Positions 28,990-30,856 of a stretch of 30,856 nt of DNA are shown here, piece after piece. The stretch comes from a virus. The notes under the pieces were generated by a model, which saw nothing but the letters and a program-made list of their open reading frames with translations, was not told where the DNA came from and did no database searches. The stretch covers positions 1 through 30,856 of the IMG/VR virus record IMGVR_UViG_3300046010_000778; one strand, 5' to 3'. Both the position numbers and the translations under genes were made by a program. Numbering within the stretch: position 1 is the first letter of the stretch; every line of letters starts with the position of its first letter.

Positions 28990-29838
28990 TTAAAATACTC
29001 CTTTTAATGGGTCGTAAACTGCTCCTTCTACTTGTGGCAACCCAAAGTTGTTTACTTTAAAGCTAAATGTTTCAAACGATGCATTACGACTCCTTTTGCA
29101 ACTTACAGTTACCAAGTCTTTGTTTACTGTGTTAAGTTCTAATTGTATTTGTGTTTCTGTTTTCTTTTCTAAAAAGCTTCCTAAATGTCCTGTAGGCTTA
29201 TCTGAACCAAAGTTACTATGAATAACTGTTATAATGTGACAATTCAATTCCTTTGACCATTTCATTAATTTCTGCACTACTGCATTTGATTCTTCAATAT
29301 TATTTACATCACTACATAAATCCGCTACACCATCTATAATTACTAAACCTACATCTTTACCTTCTAATTTGTTATACAAGTACCATTCTATAAATTGTAT
29401 GCGTTCTTTAAATCCTAATTGACGTAGTGCAAACGTATGGTATTTCTTTGTATCTATTTCAGTCATATCAATAGGTCTTCTAAAAACCATTTGAGCGTGA
29501 AAGTTCCCTTGTTCAGTATCAAAATGTATCAGGTGTTTTCCGTTGCTATAACCTTGTAATTCTCCACCGAATGCATCAAGTCTACCTTTCATATATACAG
29601 CACTTAAAAGTGAAATAAAGAATGTCTTCTTGCTTTTAGGCGGTGCCTGTACAAAGCTGAAGTTTCCATAAGTTCCTAATGGTAATGGAAATTCTTTTAC
29701 ACCATCTTTTGTTTCATATGTTTTTGTACCTAAAGATAAAGCAGGTTCAGGATGTTCTATTTTTTGTGTTGGGTCTATTCTTAATTCATCTTCATACATT
29801 TCCATAAGGAGCTGTATTGCATCTTTATCTAATTCCAT
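28990..29838 (-). CDS. RecA/RepA-like AAA ATPase (replicative helicase candidate)
   Basis: The 282-aa protein has a RecA-like ATPase core: a degenerate Walker A (QAPPKSKKT, residues 64-72, without the usual second Gly), a Walker B at 163-169 (VGLVIIDG), an FDTEQ motif (106-110) and a later strand with H207 (VIHSNF), as in RepA/DnaB-type ATPases. Such proteins act as replicative helicases or loaders in phages. It lies between SSB (after a terminator) and the Mom-like gene, in the replication block. A separate primase was not seen in this window. Confidence 0.82.
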   Translation of the reverse strand: MELDKDAIQLLMEMYEDELRIDPTQKIEHPEPALSLGTKTYETKDGVKEFPLPLGTYGNFSFVQAPPKSKKTFFISLLSAVYMKGRLDAFGGELQGYSNGKHLIHFDTEQGNFHAQMVFRRPIDMTEIDTKKYHTFALRQLGFKERIQFIEWYLYNKLEGKDVGLVIIDGVADLCSDVNNIEESNAVVQKLMKWSKELNCHIITVIHSNFGSDKPTGHLGSFLEKKTETQIQLELNTVNKDLVTVSCKRSRNASFETFSFKVNNFGLPQVEGAVYDPLKGVF

Positions 29839-29853
29839 AATGTTTTTTGATTT

Positions 29854-29883
29854 AAAAAGGGGAGCAATATCCCGTTACTCCCC
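29854..29883 (-). terminator. Rho-independent terminator after the SSB gene
   Basis: On the minus strand GGGGAG pairs with CTCCCC, the stem being extendable by AA/TT past a mismatch, followed by five Ts. With no clear promoter for the ATPase gene downstream, partial read-through is likely, giving more SSB than ATPase. Confidence 0.8.
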
Positions 29884-29892
29884 TGATTTAAT

Positions 29893-30189
29893 TTAGAACG
29901 GCAAATCTGAAGCTACTTCTTTAGCAGTTGCAGGTTGCTCTTTTTTTACAGCTACGATGTTTCCATCTGTCCAAACTACTGACCCGTTACCGATGTAGTT
30001 TTTAGCTTTTTTAGCTTCACGTTCTTCTTTAGTTTGTGAATCTGTTAAAGAAACATTTTGACCGAATTGGTTTGCTTCATCGTTAATACCGATAGTGAAG
30101 TTGTAATAAACTGCTCCATCTTTACCTGCTACAAATTTTTCTTTTGGTAATTTGTCTACTCTTAAACTTACATTAATTAATGCACCCAT
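29893..30189 (-). CDS. ssb: Single-stranded DNA-binding protein
   Basis: A short (98 aa) OB-fold-type protein. The N-terminus (MGALINVSLRVDKLPKEKFVAGKDGAVYYNFTIGIND) fits the first strands of an SSB, and NGSVVWTDGNIVAVKK fits the last. The C-terminus ends in DLPF, a minimal version of the acidic DDIPF tail that recruits partner enzymes. It coats single strands in replication and recombination with ERF and the RecE-like exonuclease. A terminator follows directly, 10 nt after the stop. Confidence 0.88.
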   Translation of the reverse strand: MGALINVSLRVDKLPKEKFVAGKDGAVYYNFTIGINDEANQFGQNVSLTDSQTKEEREAKKAKNYIGNGSVVWTDGNIVAVKKEQPATAKEVASDLPF

Positions 30190-30256
30190 AATTATTATTT
30201 TTTGATTGTTTACTTTGCCTACTCTATTCAGTTTTCGGCTACCCTGTTTTTACGTA

Positions 30257-30835
30257 TTATTTTACTTTTAGTAATTCGTCTTTTACTGCTTTGGCTAATT
30301 TATACTTTTTTTCAATAGCTTCTATGTTACCACCGCTTTTTAAGTATTCAATTGATTTAGTAAATTCAGGTGTATTTTTATTTAACCATTTTTTATCATC
30401 AACCAGATCAGCTATTTTTATACCGCTATCGTGTTTGTTATTAGCATCAGCATCTTGTGTATCGTCAATTAATAATAGATTACCTAAAGCATACTTTTTA
30501 GCATAAGAAGAAGCTGAACCAAATTGCTGCGGTACTTGCATTCCTTTTTGGTTTAAGTCTACACCTACAATTGCAATAGCTGATAGTTCGTTAATTCCAT
30601 TGTTGTCATATACTGTAGCAGTAGATTCCATTATAGGTAAATCTGAACCTACGTTAATTAATTTTTCTGTAATGGTAAAAGATACTCCATACTTTTCGTT
30701 GAATGGTTTTAAACCTTCTAAAATATCTTCAGCACTTCTAAAGTTATATTTTCCAAAGCTGTTAAACCTTGACTTGTTAGCTTTAAATTCAATTTGTATT
30801 CTGCTTAATTTTTCGTTTAATGATAACTCTTTCAT
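30257..30835 (-). CDS. ERF-family single-strand annealing recombinase
   Basis: The 192-aa protein belongs to the ERF superfamily (Essential Recombination Function), which anneals complementary single strands. The signature is visible in YNFRSAEDILEGLKPFNEKYGVSF (residues about 30-53) and MQVPQQFGSASSYAKKYALGNLL with the following IDDTQDAD. Its nuclease partner is the RecE-like enzyme at 23923-24696. ERF starts 2 nt after the 59-aa gene on the closed circle. Its 5' end is repeated at 4-108 because the assembly overlaps itself. The C-terminal part is short and basic. Confidence 0.93.
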   Translation of the reverse strand: MKELSLNEKLSRIQIEFKANKSRFNSFGKYNFRSAEDILEGLKPFNEKYGVSFTITEKLINVGSDLPIMESTATVYDNNGINELSAIAIVGVDLNQKGMQVPQQFGSASSYAKKYALGNLLLIDDTQDADANNKHDSGIKIADLVDDKKWLNKNTPEFTKSIEYLKSGGNIEAIEKKYKLAKAVKDELLKVK

Positions 30836-30856
30836 CTTTAATTTTGTTTTAGTTCG
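30731..30856. repeat. Terminal direct repeat, copy 2
   Basis: Identical to bases 4-129. It contains the ERF start and its upstream spacer, so trimming one copy closes the circle without breaking a gene. Confidence 0.95.

Noticed and set aside
30190-30256. Possible terminator between ERF and SSB
   Set aside because: GTAGCC and GTAGGC on the minus strand are direct-like, not complementary, and no T-run follows.
1-30856. CRISPR array
   Set aside because: No evenly spaced direct repeats with unique spacers were seen; the repeated units lie within the fibre gene and are coding.
1-30856. tRNA genes
   Set aside because: No cloverleaf with a GGTTCGAATCC-like T-arm was seen in any of the few intergenic spaces by eye; a covariance search was not possible.
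1-30856. Integrase, repressor or attachment site indicating a temperate phage
   Set aside because: No tyrosine or serine recombinase motifs and no CI/Cro-like regulator were seen; the NUMOD1-like and sigma-like proteins do not suffice.

Overview
The window is best read as one complete, circularly assembled genome (unit length about 30.73 kb) of a small tailed phage (siphovirus-like) of a Bacteroidota host, probably a Flavobacterium- or Cellulophaga-like bacterium. Reasons: the last 126 bases repeat bases 4-129; DNA is very AT-rich; promoters fit the Bacteroidota -7 element TAnnTTTG, often with TTTG 18-19 bp upstream; no Shine-Dalgarno pattern was noticed; and the structural genes (XkdF-like protein, DUF6712-like connector, terminase type, tail proteins) are types seen in Bacteroidota phages. 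All confident protein genes are on the minus strand, so reading order runs from high to low coordinates. No integrase, excisionase or CI-like repressor was seen, which favours a strictly lytic phage.

Early region, in reading order across the circle junction: a promoter near 446 starts a 36-aa membrane protein and a 59-aa protein (111-402), then the ERF annealing protein, SSB, a RecA/RepA-type ATPase and a Mom-like DNA-modification protein (28043-30835). Next come a sigma-like regulator, a PD-(D/E)XK nuclease and small unknown genes down to a terminator near 25170. A second promoter near 25106 drives small genes, a RecE-like exonuclease, an N6-adenine/N4-cytosine-type methyltransferase, a stand-alone DnaA domain IV protein, a NUMOD1-type protein and the two terminase subunits.

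Between terminase and tail genes sits a short unit with its own promoter and terminator (20046-20495), encoding a 71-aa and a 39-aa Cys-rich protein; it looks like a moron cassette. Late genes then follow in an unusual order: tail assembly chaperone, tail completion proteins, baseplate-like proteins and tape measure come first. They are followed by the XkdF-like protein, scaffold candidate, major capsid, tail-tube candidate, portal, connector, tail fibre and lysis genes (holin, GH24 endolysin, unimolecular spanin), with a NinG-type nuclease last.

The most notable signals are: (1) a programmed -1 frameshift in the tail chaperone gene, with a nine-T slippery run and a dual-coded stretch that supplies an extra 84-residue C-terminal part; (2) a noncoding 220-bp region (963-1185) with two plus-strand promoter-like motifs and nested inverted repeats; (3) the moron-like cassette; and (4) a very AT-rich Mom-like modification gene. 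Thirteen small genes of 29-59 codons are also described, most of them supported by tight start/stop coupling to their neighbours.
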